This document shows, piece by piece, positions 38,986-53,041 of a stretch of DNA of 64,000 nucleotides. The stretch is from Stichopus chloronotus. Lineage: Eukaryota > Echinodermata > Holothuroidea > Aspidochirotida > Stichopodidae. Positions within the stretch are counted from its first letter, which is position 1, and each line of letters begins with the position of its first letter. Location of the stretch: NCBI GenBank assembly GCA_021234535.1, contig CM037840.1:458909-522908 (forward strand), read 5' to 3'. A program made the translations under genes and the position numbers. The notes under the pieces were generated by a model, which was not told the DNA's origin, searched no databases, and saw only the letters and a program-made list of their open reading frames with translations.

Positions 38986-39136
38986 ATACTTCCTTAGACT
39001 ACCAAAATGAAGGAACTGAGTGTTCGGCTTTTATCATGTGAGGGGTGTGTGGGTGTGTGGAGAACTGATGGATTTATGAATTGCGCCTTTTTACAGCAGT
39101 GGTTTAATCTCATTTAATTCCTCAAGGTCTTGTCTA

Positions 39137-39215
39137 GGGCCACAGCCGAATGGCTAAGGCGCTCGTTCGACGATCTCATGATCACTGGTTCGAGCCCGAC
39201 ACAGAATCACAGAGG
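39137..39215 (+). mobile_element. tRNA-like head of a SINE
   Basis: It has an A-box-like TGGCTAAGGCGC at 39151-39162, preceded by GCCGAA as in tRNA-Ser/Leu D-arms, and a B-box GGTTCGAGCCC at 39187-39197 at normal tRNA spacing. The anticodon stem does not fold with a 7-base loop and the acceptor ends do not pair, so a functional tRNA is unlikely. A tRNA-derived SINE promoter is the better reading. Confidence 0.55.
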
Positions 39216-39289
39216 CAAACGTTTACTTTTGATTTGGAAGGAAACGCTCTATGTTATCGTTAAGTATTAATTCAAACTTCAAATTCACT

Positions 39290-39670
39290 AGCTGACGTGC
39301 TGGCCATGCGCTATAAGGGGCGGACGAAAGACTCCTGCTCTGCTGGTCATAGAAACCGTGCTAGGGTTCAAGGCACATCCGGGCTACAATGGTCCGGTGG
39401 TGGTATGGTACTTTTTGTGGCCTAGGATCCCGTGCCATGTCTCCCTTGACGTCGTAAAAGAACCCGGAAGGATGCGAGGAGGGTCGGTCAAAGGTCGACC
39501 AGAAGCGTACTAGGTGGCGTGAGGTGAATCCATGCAACTCGGCCAGAGGGTTGAAAGGCTCTTTGCGACCGGCATGTGTGCTGCCCATAGTCCACTGAAC
39601 ACGTGGCCCAATGAGGCGTGTTCTTCTATATATGAACCTACGGAAGCCTGTAATGACCATTATGGTTTTT
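39290..39670. other. GC-rich block, possible SINE body or exon
   Basis: This stretch has clearly more G and C than its surroundings. A 99-codon frame runs through it on the minus strand (39660-39361), with Arg/Pro-rich content and no domain I know. It follows the tRNA-like head within 100 bases, so it may be the tRNA-unrelated part of the same SINE. Confidence 0.35.
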
Positions 39671-42600
39671 AGTTTTCTTTGCTGTTGTCTATTCGACTGG
39701 CGCCATCAACCTATTAAATTGGGGCTGTTTACATCATGTTATAGAATTTGCTAGAATGAAATTTCAGTACCAACGCTTATGTAACTCTGCCATGTTGTGG
39801 TAAAACTGAATATTGAGCAAACTATGTCTTAATGACCTTTTCTTCGCGAAGGATAAAAATCTGCTACGTAAATCTGTGGTTTGGCATTGAAATAAAGTTG
39901 CTAAAGTATATATTAACATTTATATTCTGAAAGGGTATGAGATTCTTTTTTTTTATAATGGCAGTTTTTCGAGACAAAAAATAGATGTACATGCAGTTGC
40001 ATTGTGTGTATTAAATATTAAATAACGTGTATCATTCAGTGATATATATGTAACATTATATCAACACTTGTATTCATAACAGTAAAACATAACTCTAAAT
40101 TAAAAAAAAAATATCCTTATTCCATTCACCTGTGTATTGCCACAAGTTATCTATAAACTGATAACGCGTTTCATATACGCCCACCCATTTCATGTAATAG
40201 TATTGGTTTCAACCACAGGGAAGGATTCGTCTCTTTGCTCACAGCACATTTTTTATCAGTATCATTGGGCACTAGAAGTAGCAACAGCATTGGCTCTATG
40301 TTAGGTTTAGCTAATCTTTTATCGGATCAACCTGAATAGGATTATCTAAATAAAGAGAGGAAAGAAACAACCGACTGCTTTCTGAGTTTGGATATTCTAG
40401 TGACCTTCATTGAATATTACGTAATAGATATGTGATTGAAGTTGCTTCAGCTCCCAAAACAGTACAAGCAGAAGTAAGAGGAATTAAGTGCAACTCTGTC
40501 ATTCGTCGTAAGATGTCCCCAAACGTTCCATTGTTCGCTTGACTTTCTCTCTTCATTCACTAAATACCTGAAGTATTATGAACAATCAACGTTGATGTCT
40601 TTGACATCTTCACTGCAGTCGTAACTAGTAAATAGTTCTATGGATAAGTTCTTTCTGTACATGATGTGTATGATTATGTCACTGTGTCGGTACGTGTTAT
40701 ATTACAGTCACATATTGGAAACAGCTTTCTTGTAGGCTACTAATGGAACACACTGGCTCATACTGGGAAAGAAACATTCGCTTTTTTCCATGGTTTTCTT
40801 TTCTTTCGGCTGGTACGGTGGTAATTGGGTCTTGTAAAGAGAAACTCAGATCCTGAAACAGGAACCGATTTACCTTTGGGAAGACACTGCGCACTAATGC
40901 GGGGAGGAGGCTCACTGTAATTTTCCGTAAGACTGTACACATCACGAAGAAACTCGGATAAACTCAATAGATTTCCTTTTCCCACAAAAGGATGTGACAA
41001 CATTACCCTCGATGCAATAATTTTGTGTAGTCCAATTTCCTGACCACATTCCTTAATAGACCATGCCAAAATACAGACCAGCTAATGAAATTCTACATCA
41101 TTCACTGCACTGCTTCAAAGTAATTAAATCATAGCCTGAGAGAATATCAAAGTTAGATAAACTGACTTTGAACGACAATTTCAGGGAAGGCAGCAATAGG
41201 CAATCAAAATAAACAAGGAAAACATGGATTTTGATCGTATTTAATAAAATAGACCTATTCTTAATTAGTGTTTGTCAAAGTGACGAAAAAACTGACCAGA
41301 TGTTGATGTTTCACTCTGAAAAGGAGAATGAGATGTATTCTCTGTAGTTTCTTTCAGTTTCCTCATTTGTCGGATATGAAATAACTTCTCTTCTTGGTGA
41401 CTAATTCTAGATTTCAATCATAGATCATTTCATGAATCATTACCATAGCACAATGTGTCACTGAATTATGTATGACAATGGTGAATGTAAATTTCCTGTT
41501 GGACAGATAACTATGTTTATGCTTGTTAGTGTTGTTCAATACTGTAAATATACTTCTCAATTTTCACAATACAATAGTTAAATCCCACTTTGATGCAATG
41601 ATTGTCTTGGGTGTACCCACTTCACTCCATGAACAGTTACTCACCTAGAATGTTACGTCACAATTTATATTTCCTCATTTCTTTCACATTTACAATGCAC
41701 ATGATACCTTCCCTTGCTTTTAGAGAAAGCACAACAGGTGTTGATGCTCAAACCAGCTATTATTTTCCTAAATTTCTAGGCTAATGGCTTGTAAAACAAT
41801 TGCATAGATTTTAGACTTGCAAGAATTATTCAACCCATCTAAACTTATTAGGTCATGTACTTTCCTTAACATAAACTTTTACCTATTTAACTACTAGGCA
41901 CACACTGTGAGGAGAAGAACCATGTGCAGTTGTCAGAAAATGCATGCTATGTACCAAATGAATTGTAAAATATCCAAAACAAATACAAAAAGTTATTGCA
42001 TTCATTTTTCAGAAAGTGTTTTGACTTGTAAGTCTAGCGGTGTCCAACTGTATGATGAAACCAACAGGTTTATTGTAACTTACTGTGTCATATAAGTGAA
42101 GCCGGATTATGTAAATTTGCTTTTAAGCATACCATAATTACAATTGGAAAAGTAGTTCTTATTTGTTCTCTTCTTATTGGTCATCGTCAACTTCATCAAT
42201 ATGAATCAGTGATTGAATGACTCTCCCTAGTCCTCACAGAATTTCCATAATGTGCTAAAGTCATGTCTAGAGAAGATATTTTCTTGCATGATATTAAACA
42301 AAATGTGATATCCAGATATACCATAATGGTTACGATGCGTCATCTCGAGAAAGCATAAACATGTATGATATCATGTGAGGATTGGTTGATGACCTCAGGT
42401 AATTCTCAATCCAAGCTCCAAGACAATGATGAAAATCAAGACTTAAGTTGTGATTCATTTTCAGCCAAAATGTGCATAGATGTTGGTATACTTCTCCATA
42501 TATGGTTAATATATTTTTCATACATGTAGAATGGGTGTTTTGTTGTTTTCTAGGTTATGTGGTCTTGTCAAAGTAAGTTCCTGTATTTCTATACTGTCAT

Positions 42601-44800
42601 GTTATTTTCATATACGCCATCATATGATATGTGATATTTATTACTTTATATTTTTTTGCTTCACTTAGACTATCCGTTAATACACTAACCGGGATTGGTG
42701 GCAGGAGATATTATCCTCAAATGCCACCCCCCAGTCAAAACCTTGCCCTCACGTCTGCAAAAGGATGGAGGTACTATCATGTCCATAGTAGTATTATTAC
42801 GTTTAACTGATAGGTTGCCCTATTATGTACAATCAAGTAGATTTTGGAAAAGAAAGAAAAAAGAAAACTCTGCAGCAAAGCCTCTGGTGTTAAATGTTGC
42901 AGTACATAGCCTACGTAGTTACAATATGTTACATTAACAAGTGACATCCAATGATATCCCTACGAGTAAATTGTGAAGTCCATCAGGATGACGAGTTAGC
43001 CTGTTAATATAGTCACTTTCATTAAATGTCAGCAAATATGACTTCTTCGCCATTATATATGGTATATATTGTTGTCAAAGCGGTATTTTAGACGGTACTT
43101 TTTCTTCACAAAGTTGTTTCTTGTATGCTCGTACACCTGACGTTGTATCAGTGTTACCATAACAAGTTTTATTAATTAAGGATTAAGCTTTATTGCAGAT
43201 TTTATACACAATTGACCTTGTTACATGTGACGTCATATCCTACCAAGACTAAGCTATAAAGTATGTTATTCTCACATTTTGGTAAAGGTATTAACAATAT
43301 GATTTAATAAAACTAGAAAAAAATGATGACTTTTTTCAAACATTACCTAAGTACTGAATATCGCTTAAATTGAGATAAGAAATGGATATGAAAGTCGAAG
43401 TTGTCTCTTATTTCAGATCAACAACATTTAAAATTTCTTAGATGGCAGGATTGGAGGAAGTTTCCTGGATCAGCCAATCTTCACTTGATATCATACATGT
43501 GTATGCCTTCTCGAAAGGACACACCTTAATCATCTTGATACGACTGGATAACACGTAATGTTGTATCATGCAGAAAAGGTCTTCTCGAGACATGATTTTA
43601 GCACATTACAAAAATTCTATGAGGAATAGGTATCCCGGCATACTTACTTAAAATAAAAAAAAATAACCATATATATCAAGACACCCGTGGTTTTGTCTCG
43701 AAATGACTGCTTTCGACGTTTCTACAACTTTGGTAGAAGTCTGTTTAAATGTTCCTTACTCCGAGAAGATCGTTAAGTCACAAGATGTAAAGTATAGGAC
43801 ACTGTACAGTCTTTTCAATGTAAACGACGTAGAGATATTCTGACATTTTAATTTGTTGAGCTCATCAACTAAATGTTCTGCTTTTCGTTGGCAGTTTCTT
43901 CACACACGATGGACGAGTCTCTCTCAAAGTCCGAAATACATCATCGAAGTTCGAACAAGTTCGAGAATCCGGTCAAGTTTGGACTAATTATGGCACTTTG
44001 GTTATCTACCTCATCCTTTGGTTTAGAGAAAAGGACAAATCTTACCAAATTCTTAAATATCACTTAAATATAGAAATATCCTAAATCGACGAGAAGTGCA
44101 AGACTCTATTATAATTTAACAAAGAAAGTTTAATAATGACATATATTGACATTCTGATCAAAAAAAAAGGGAGAGTGGATAGGAAATACCAACATCGTTA
44201 TTCCACAGATCAACATACATTTTTCAAGACTCCTCTGATTTCATTCAAAGATATTATTTCTACAACATGAAAATATGTTTATTTTACAAAGATTGCTCTT
44301 TGGCAATACACATTCATAATTTTTTTTCAAGGGTCAACAATGTAAGCGTTATTAAAAAATTAACTAGTAATGGTGTCATTAACTAACGTGTATGCATTTT
44401 CGAGGTTTGTTTCAATCACTGCATGGGGGGGGGGGGGTTAATCTCTAATATAGAAGTACGAGTTCAAAATTCGAATTTGACCAAAATATGAGATTTTGAT
44501 AAGAGTACAACCATAATGGAATATTAACTGAGGTAAATTCGGGAATTATTTTTTCAGGACCAAAGTCTTAACGTCATTATTAAGGAAACAAAATACATAT
44601 TTCAAGGCACATCTGACTTTGAGAAAGATAATTATTTGTAACTTTTTCTACAAGGCAGAAATAGGAGATTCTTCTGTCACGTTAAAAGTAATGCATGGTA
44701 CAATCTTTTACGTGCAAACTATGTTGGGGTTATTGTAATATTTTAAAAATGTTCGTGATGTAATCTTCTACGTATGAGTCATTTTATCGGTCTTCATATT
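39671..44800. other. Intergenic, no gene recognised
   Basis: Five kilobases of AT-rich DNA with only short frames (the longest about 103 codons at 40758-41069 minus, no known domain). A run of 13 G lies at 44425-44437. Confidence 0.5.
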
Positions 44801-47800
44801 ATTATATCTTCAAATTGTTACATTGTGGTCTAAATCTTATATTTGGCAAAATTACTCTCTTCAGTTTCTTCATTAATGAAAACAATGATTGACTTTTTCC
44901 TTTGCAGGTAACAATCCGTCAAATGGAACGAACATTCATCCGTAGTCTCATAAGTTAAAACACCATGGACCGAAAATGTTTATTATTTTATATCGATTTT
45001 TCAATCGTTTTCCCAAATGTGTCTATTTCATAAATATATATGCTCATTTGGAATCGACCGTTCCTAGGACGAAGGCGTCCCTCGTTTGATGTAAACACTG
45101 TATATAATATCATAATTTTTATAGACTCCCTGAAATAAAGTACTTAAAAATGTAGTTGACCCCCAAAATTGTCGTTTCTCAATATTCCAGGATAACATGA
45201 AGCAGTCATAAATAATTATCAAATTGTTACATTTTGGTCTTTATTTAATATTTGTCAAAATTACACTCTTTCATTTCTTCATAAACGAAAACAATCATTG
45301 ACTTTTCGCTTGCTTGTAACAATCTGTCACTTGGAACAAACAATCATCCGTAGTTTCATTACCTAACACCCCATGAACCACACATGTCTAAAATTTCATA
45401 TAGATAATATTAAAATTTACCTGTTAAATGTGATTCCTAAACTAATGAAAACAGTTTAAAAAAAAAAAAATGCTCTTCCTCCTAGATCTTGTTAAGTTCA
45501 TGATATCGAGTAATTTCAAGGTGAATTCGACTTTGGATAAGTATTACATTTAAATGCTATCTATGACGTCATTTATCATTAATGAAGCCTCCGTAACCGT
45601 AATACAGTAATATCAAATAGGATTCGTCATATCTCAATGTTGACAGAAAAATCTTGAAAATGGAGCTACATAAAAAATGTAAAAGATTTTGCCAAAATAT
45701 GACAATTTGATAAAGTCATAGTCTTACGATTTTGTAAATTGGGGCCAAATCTCTGATATTTGCAATCGTTACCACCAATGTGTCTGTTTCATAAATACAC
45801 ATACTTATTGAAGAATCGAGCGTTCCTAGCGCTAAAACGTTCCTCTTTTGACATAAGCACTGTGTATAATGTCATAATTTTTATATTCTCCCCAGAAATA
45901 GTTGACCCCCCAAAAAATTGTCGTTTCTCAAGATTCCTCTATAAAACGAAGGAGTCATAAATTTTCATCAAATTGTTAGATTGTGTTTTTCATCTAATAT
46001 TTGTCAAAATTACTCTCTACATTCTTCATAAACGAAAACAACCATTGACTTTTCCTTTCCTTGTAAAAAATTCGTCATATGGAACAAATAATCCTCCGTA
46101 GTCTCATTAGTTAACACGCCATAAACCGAAAACGGCTATAATTTTATCCCGATAATATCAAAATTAACCTGTTTAATGTTATTCCTAAACTAAGTAAAGC
46201 ACTTTAAAAAAAATCACTCTTCCTTCTAGATGTTGTTAAGTTTATGATATCCAGTAATTTTAAGGTGAATCCGACCTATGGATAAGTATGACATTTGAAA
46301 GCTATTAATGACGTCATTTATCATTGATAAAGCCTCCAATACAGTAATATCTTTCAATAGTATCGATATAAAATGATAGACGTTTTAGGTTTATTCTGTG
46401 TTAGCTAATGAGACTACGAATGATTGTTCGTTCCACTTGTCGGATTGTTACGAGCAAAGGTAAAGTCAATGATTGTTTTCGTTTGTGAAGAAATTAAAGA
46501 GTGTATATTTCTTCAATATACATTCTAAATCAATAAAAGACTCCTCCTAAGGCCAAAATCGTCCTTTTACAGTGATTAAGTGTTTACTGAAAAACCAAAA
46601 AGATAAGTTTATCTTTGATCTTAACTTTTTCTCTATTTTTAAATGTATACGCGAAGTTGTACATGAACGTACTATGTCTTTCAATGAAGAAAAATGATAG
46701 TAACTACTTCGAAAAGCAAAGGGATTGGCATACGAACAGTAAAAAACAGAAATCATATTTGAAAATTAACGGTTCTTACTGTAACAGCCAACATAATGAA
46801 TATGTAACAGTACAGGTCTCACTAGTGTATCAAAAACATACTACTCAAGTAGTGGCTCCTTGGTAGGTATCGGGAATAGTAGTATTTGGTGAAAGGAAAC
46901 ACTGTATTTACAAATAACCTACTAACTGAACACAACCTTGCCCGCGGCGTCATTGAGCCTGAGTTTTTGACTGAATATTCAATACTAGTATACTTCCCAT
47001 TGGCTTGCTCAAAGAAGCACACCTTTGATTTGAATGAAAACTGTCAACCACTACATTATCGTATTCTACACTTTCTGTCGTTATGTTAGAAGAATTTCAA
47101 ATCATACGGCAAAATAAATCAACTGAAACCTATTTATTTTGCAAGATTGTTTGAATGGTAAAGTTAAAAGCACTATCAAACTTCTGGAGATAAAATTTCA
47201 ATGTTCTTAGTTTTAGCCTAGGCACGTAATCACTTCAGCAGAAACATTATTTATAATCTCATTGTTTCTATAATCTCTCCAGAAATAAAGTACAATAGGT
47301 GAATCCGACTTATGGATAAGAATGACATTTGAAAGCTATTAATGACGTCATTTATTATTAATAAAGCCTCCAATATAAAAAATTGATAAGGCTATAGTCT
47401 TACGTTTTGGTCAATTTCAGCCAAATCGTCGATATTTTCAATCGTTACCGAAAATGTGTCTATTTTTTTAATATACATTCTAAATGAATGAAAGACCCTT
47501 CCTTAACACGAAATCGTCCTTCTTTCAATAGAAACATTATTTATAATCTCATTTTTGTTTTACATCTCTCCAGAAATAAGGTAGAGTAAAATGTAGTTAA
47601 CGGAAAAAAAAGTCATTTCTCAAGATTCCAGGATAAAATGAAGCAGTCTTGAATATTCAATAAATTATATTATTGTGGTTCTCAGGTTATATTTGTTAAA
47701 TTTACACTATCTTTATTTTTTTTTCATGAATGAAAACAATCATTGGCCTCTCCTTTCCTTGTAGCAATCGTTCTGTGGAACAAACAAACATCAGTAGTCT

Positions 47801-49960
47801 CATTGGTTAACACACTATGAACCAAAAACGTCAATGTTTTAATATTATTAAAGTATACCTCTTTAGTGAGAAGGACTATACCAAGAATAAACAGTTAAAA
47901 AAAAGAATGATCATTTGTTCTCTAGACGTTGCTAACTTCATGATGTCGAGTAATTTCAAGGTGAATCCGACTTATGGATACGTATGACATTTAAAAGCTA
48001 TTAATGACGTCATTTATTGTTAATTAAGCCTCCAATACAGTAATATCTCATTGAATCGGTCATTTCTCAACGCTGACAAAAAGATCTCGAAAATCGAGCA
48101 AAATCGAAATTGTAGCAGATTTTGGCCAAAATTTGAAAATTTGATAAGGCTATAGCCTTACGTTTTGTTCAATTTTAGCCAAATCGTCGATATTTTCAAT
48201 CGTTACCAAAAATGTGTCTATTTCTTTAATATACATTCTAAACAAATGAAAGACCCTTCCTTAGCACGAAATCGTCCTTCTTTTAACAGAAACATTATTC
48301 ATAATATCATTTTTGTTTTAAATCTCTCCAGAAATAAGGTAGAGTAAAATGTAGTTGACAGAAAAAAAAGGAAGTCATTTCTCAAGATTCCAGGACAAAA
48401 TGAAGCAGTCATGAATATTCAATAAATTATAACATTGTGGTTCTTATGTTATATTTGTCAAATTTACAATTTTTATTTTTTTTTTCATAAATGAAAACAA
48501 TCATTGGGCTCTTCCTTCCTGGTAGTAATAGTTCTGTGGAACAAACAAACATTCGTAGTCTCATTGGTTAACATACTATGAACCAAAAACGTCAATGTTT
48601 TAATATTAATATTATTAAAGTATACCTGTTTAGTGAGAAGGACTATACCAAGCAGAACAGTTAAAAAACAAACAAAATGATCATTTGTTCTTCTAGATGT
48701 TGCTAAGTTCATGATGTCGAGTAATTTCAAAGTGAATCCGACTTATTAATACGTATGACATTTAAAAGATATTAATGACGTCATTTATTATTAATAAAGC
48801 CTCCAATACAGTAATATCACATTGAATCGGTCATTTCTCAACGCTGACAAAAAGATCTCGAAAATAGAGCAAAATCGAAATTGTAGCAGATTTTGGCCAA
48901 AATTTGAAAATGTGATAAGGATATAGCCTTACATTTAGGTCAATTTCAGCCAAATCGTCGATATTTTAACAGAAACATTATTCATCATCTTATTTTTGTT
49001 TTAAATCTCTCCAGAAATAAGGTAGAGTAAAATGTAGTTGACGGGAAAAAAATTAGTCATTTCTCAAGATTCCAGGATAAAACGAAGCAGTCATGAATAT
49101 TTATTAAATTATAACATTGTGGTACGTATGTTATATTTGTTAAATTTACATTTTTTTTTTTATAAATCTAAACAATCATTGGCCTCTCCCTTTCTTGTAG
49201 CAATTGTTCTGTGGGACAAACAAATATCCGTAGTCTCATTGGTTAGCTCACTATGAACCAAAAAAGTCAATGTTTTAATAATAATATTATTAAAGTATAC
49301 CTGTTTAGTGTGAAGGACTATACCAAGAAGAACAGTTAAAAAAAAAAAAAATGATCATTTGTTCTTCTAGATGTTGCTAAGTTCATGATGTCGAGTAATT
49401 TCAAGGTGAATCCGACTTTTGGATACGTATGACATTTAAAAGATATTAATGACGTCATTTATCATTAATAAAGCCTCCAATACAGTAATATCACACGGGA
49501 TTAGTCATTTCTCAATGCTGACAGAATAATCGCGTAAATGGAGCTAAATAACAAAATGTAGCAGATTTTGGCCAAAATATGACGATTTGATAACGCTATA
49601 GCCTTACGTTTTTATTTTTTATTTTTTTGTACATTGGAGCTTCATCGCTGATATTTTCAATCGTTACCGTAAACGTGTCTATTTTTATTAAAAATACATG
49701 CTTATTCAAAAGGAGACCATTCCTAGTCATAAAACGTTCCTCTAGTTTTGATAAAAACATCGATTATGATGTCATAATTTATATATTCTCTGAAGAAATA
49801 AAGTACATTAAAATGCAGTTGACCTCAAAAGTTGTCATTTCTTAAGATTTGAAGATAAAATGAAGCAGCCATTAATATTCATCAATTTGTTACTTTTACT
49901 TTTGTGGTCTTTATCTAAATTTGTCAAAATTACACTCTTCAGTTTCTTCATTAACGAAAA
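44801..49960 (+). repeat. Tandem array of R-family monomers
   Basis: About seven forward monomers. The 12-bp palindrome AATGACGTCATT lies at 46307, 47341, 48003, 48774 and 49448, with a one-base variant near 45561; the last spacings are 662, 771 and 674 bases. Each monomer carries the same ordered landmarks (GTCATTTCTCAA, CAGATTTTGGCCAAAAT, TTTTCAATCGTTACC, GAATCCGACTTATGG). A short inverted piece sits at 46365-46505, and about 750 bases of other sequence (46510-47290) interrupt the array. Confidence 0.88.
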
Positions 49961-50809
49961 CAATTAATTGCCTATATATGCCTAACAAAAGAAATATTGA
50001 CAATGTACAACGCTCCGCATTATCTGTTTTGCCTAGTTTTCACGAAACTTTGAAAAGCCTCGGAAATAATATATTACACGTAATACATATATACACAAAT
50101 TCCAACAGATTGCCATCCAGAATTTTACTCTAAAACTTTTGAGTGTAGCCAGTTCTTTTGTTGATGCATATCAGGTGGTCTTTATTTTTTTCACTTTCTT
50201 CATCACTGTTTTTTTTTTTATATTTTATCCTACTTTTCACATTTTTATGAGAAGGGTTACACACTCCATGAAATTGTGCCCCTTGTAGAATCAAATTAAA
50301 AAAAAATGTCATATGTATTGGGGGAATCAGAAGATAAATTGTTTACTCCTTAAGAAACCCAAACATTGAAATAGTGGTTAGCAATGTGACACTTGCAGAA
50401 CACCGTAGAAAATACCCTGCGTGTGTTACGGCGTTACAGTTTCAGACGGTCGTTCGAGACGACCAAAATAGGACCTAATGTTATTCCATAGTGTAACCTG
50501 TCAATGTGTAATCCTACCGTGAAAATGTACGAGAAATTAAATTATTTATAACTATACAATATTGATCCACATACAATTACAACAGCAAGTATTCTATGTT
50601 AGGTTGTCTACTTTTTTATATTTATGATGCTAATTTAATACAGGAAAGAAATAAAAACGTGATGAGAAAATAAATCGTAACAGAAACTACGGATGAAAAT
50701 CAGTTCCATCTCAGTTCTACATAAAGAAAGAAAGAAAGTAAGAAAAAGAAAGAAAGAAAGAGAGAAAGAAAGAAAGAAAAAAAAGAGAGAGAAATGAACC
50801 GATTTCCTC
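49961..50809 (+). repeat. R-family inner module, copy 2
   Basis: Homologous to 7150-7990. Contains (GAAA)n at 50728-50790. It separates forward R monomers on the left from inverted ones on the right, giving a large hairpin-like layout. Confidence 0.78.
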
Positions 50810-52190
50810 AGTTTAGGAATCATATTAAACAGGTAAATGTTAATGATTTCTATATCAAATCAGAGACGTTTTCTTTTCATGGTGTGTTTGAGACTGAGGC
50901 TGTGGACGGTTGTTTCTTACATGTGACGGAGAGACTATAAAAAGAATGAGATTATGAATAATGTTTCTGTCAAAAGAGTGATTTAGAGCTCGGAATTCTC
51001 TCTTATTGACTAAGCATGTATATTAATGAAATAGACACATTTGTGGTAACGATTGAAAATATCAGCGTTTTGGCTCCAATTTACCAAAACATTATCAAAT
51101 TGTCATATATTGGCCAAAATCTGCTACATTTTCGATTTTGCTCTATTTCCGAGATCTTTGTGTCAGCGTTGATAAATTATCGATCCCATATGATATTACT
51201 GTATTGGAGGCTTTATTAACGATAAATGACGTCATTAATAGTTTTCAAATATCATACTTATCTATAAGTCGGATTCACCTTTCGTTTCAAGGTGTGTTAA
51301 CTAATGAGGCTATGGATGATTGTTTGTTCCACTTGACGGATTGCCACAAGCAAGGGAGAAGTCAATGATTGTTTTCGTTTATGAAGAAATTAAAGAGTGT
51401 AATTTTGACAAATAGGCCTATTAGATGAAGACCACAATGTAGCAATTTGATGAATATTTATGACTGCTTAATTTTATCATGGAATAATGAGAGCTGACAA
51501 TCTATTTTGTGTGAACTACATTTTGAAGCACTGTAAATAATTTTCAAATTTAAAGGCCCGAGGGACGGTTTTCGAGGTATGAACTGCTTGTCACTGAGTG
51601 AGCACGTTTATTTGTAAATGTTGGTCAAATGCAAAAAAAAAGAAGAAATGTACAATACCGAAAAGTTGAGCCGTCCATATTGGACCAACTACGTTCGGCC
51701 AATGTTAAACCATCATAATATTTCAAACTGGAGACAGAGCCTATTAATATTCATACTTCGTTCCAGTTTCGGCTAGTGACTAATGTCGAAAAAGAAAACT
51801 TAGTAAAATGTTTCATATACTTATACTCAATTTGAAAGACGAAAGTGCAAGAGCTCATATAAGATGTATAATGCGACTACGCATGTCCTCCATTAACAGT
51901 GCACCATTCTATTGGTTCAACTTCAGGTGGAGTAATCACGTGACATTATATCCAACTGTTGAAGACGTCAGAGTAGGGTCAGTGTGTTTGATCTATTAAC
52001 AACACAAGTCCAGTCAATGGTACGTCATTTGCATTAAATATCCCGTTTTTTCTTAAACTTAAAATTTTGTCTTTATTTCCTTCTATTTATCACAAACTTG
52101 TCACCTGCAGAAACCTAGTTTTCCAAACGTAAACTTATTAATGGGAGTTACCTTAACTTAGTTGACAGTTAAATTTTATTGTTAGCGACT
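50810..52190. repeat. R' module, copy 3 (left end of unit B)
   Basis: Inverted R monomer with AATGACGTCATT at 51225-51236, then the promoter-like module. This copy has no LINE between its two parts, unlike copy 1, so it serves as the empty site. It ends at about 52190, where the sequence jumps directly to the block matching 15208. Confidence 0.82.
51856..51942 (-). promoter_or_regulatory. Promoter-like E-box/CCAAT/TATA cluster, copy 3
   Basis: CACGTG at 51942-51937, CCAAT at 51915-51911 and CTTATATG at 51863-51856, with the same spacing as the two other copies. Confidence 0.4.
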
Positions 52191-53041
52191 ATATGCACTT
52201 ATTTATATGGAAGGAAATCGGAGAAACGAAGGAAAGCAATTGCGGACAATGTGAGCGAACTTTTGTAATCTTAATTTTCGGTGGAACTGTCAGATTTGTT
52301 AAAGGGACATACGATTTGTCTCGATATACTTCTAATATCGTCACCAACTCCCTAGCATAGTGTCTTTAGTCTTCTTGTTCTTTCTTCTTTTTTTATTACG
52401 TAACTGCAGTTAGTATGGCATTACACCGTTGCGGTTGTTGCGTCTCGATGTATTTTAGTGTAAGATGCACGCAGCTGTCGTGACTTTGGAGGTCAAATCA
52501 AGTTCAAATTTCCGCAATGAAATGCTAGTTTTGAGGGCAGTCTGCCCCCAGTCCCTTAAAATCACTGCTTCACAGTCTAAAGCAACAACAGCGACTTCAT
52601 TATAGAAGAAAATACTCAAAAGTTTAAATCACTCTCTTTAAAGTATAGCACAATATCTATCCCCCCCCCCCCCCTCAGATACAAAAAATATAAAGCAACT
52701 ATCCCTTTGTATCTTCTAGGATGGGCTGTCATGACTGACACCAGCGGGCCTGCATTTAGGATAGTAAGGGAAGATTACAAAGTGTTTACATTTAAAAAGT
52801 AGGCTACTTTACCCTCAGGCTGACGTTTATATGAATGAATTCTGTGTGTAAGGAAAGAGAGCTGTTTTTTATAATTATCAAAAGAGCCTTGCTTTTGATG
52901 TAAGAAAGTGTTGTATATGGTGAATGTTACTCGCTACCATACATCAATGCTTCACCCAGAGTTCATACAAGTTCAGTTTGGCTTATGATATCATGCCAGT
53001 TTGCAGCTTTTTCAGTAGAGGGGGGTCGATTTTATCTCAAG
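52191..53041. other. Unit B spacer, no gene recognised
   Basis: Co-linear with 15208-16035. C-run at 52660-52673. No frame is conserved between units. Confidence 0.5.

Noticed and set aside
39137..39215. Functional tRNA gene
   Set aside because: A and B boxes are present, but the anticodon stem-loop and acceptor stem do not form.
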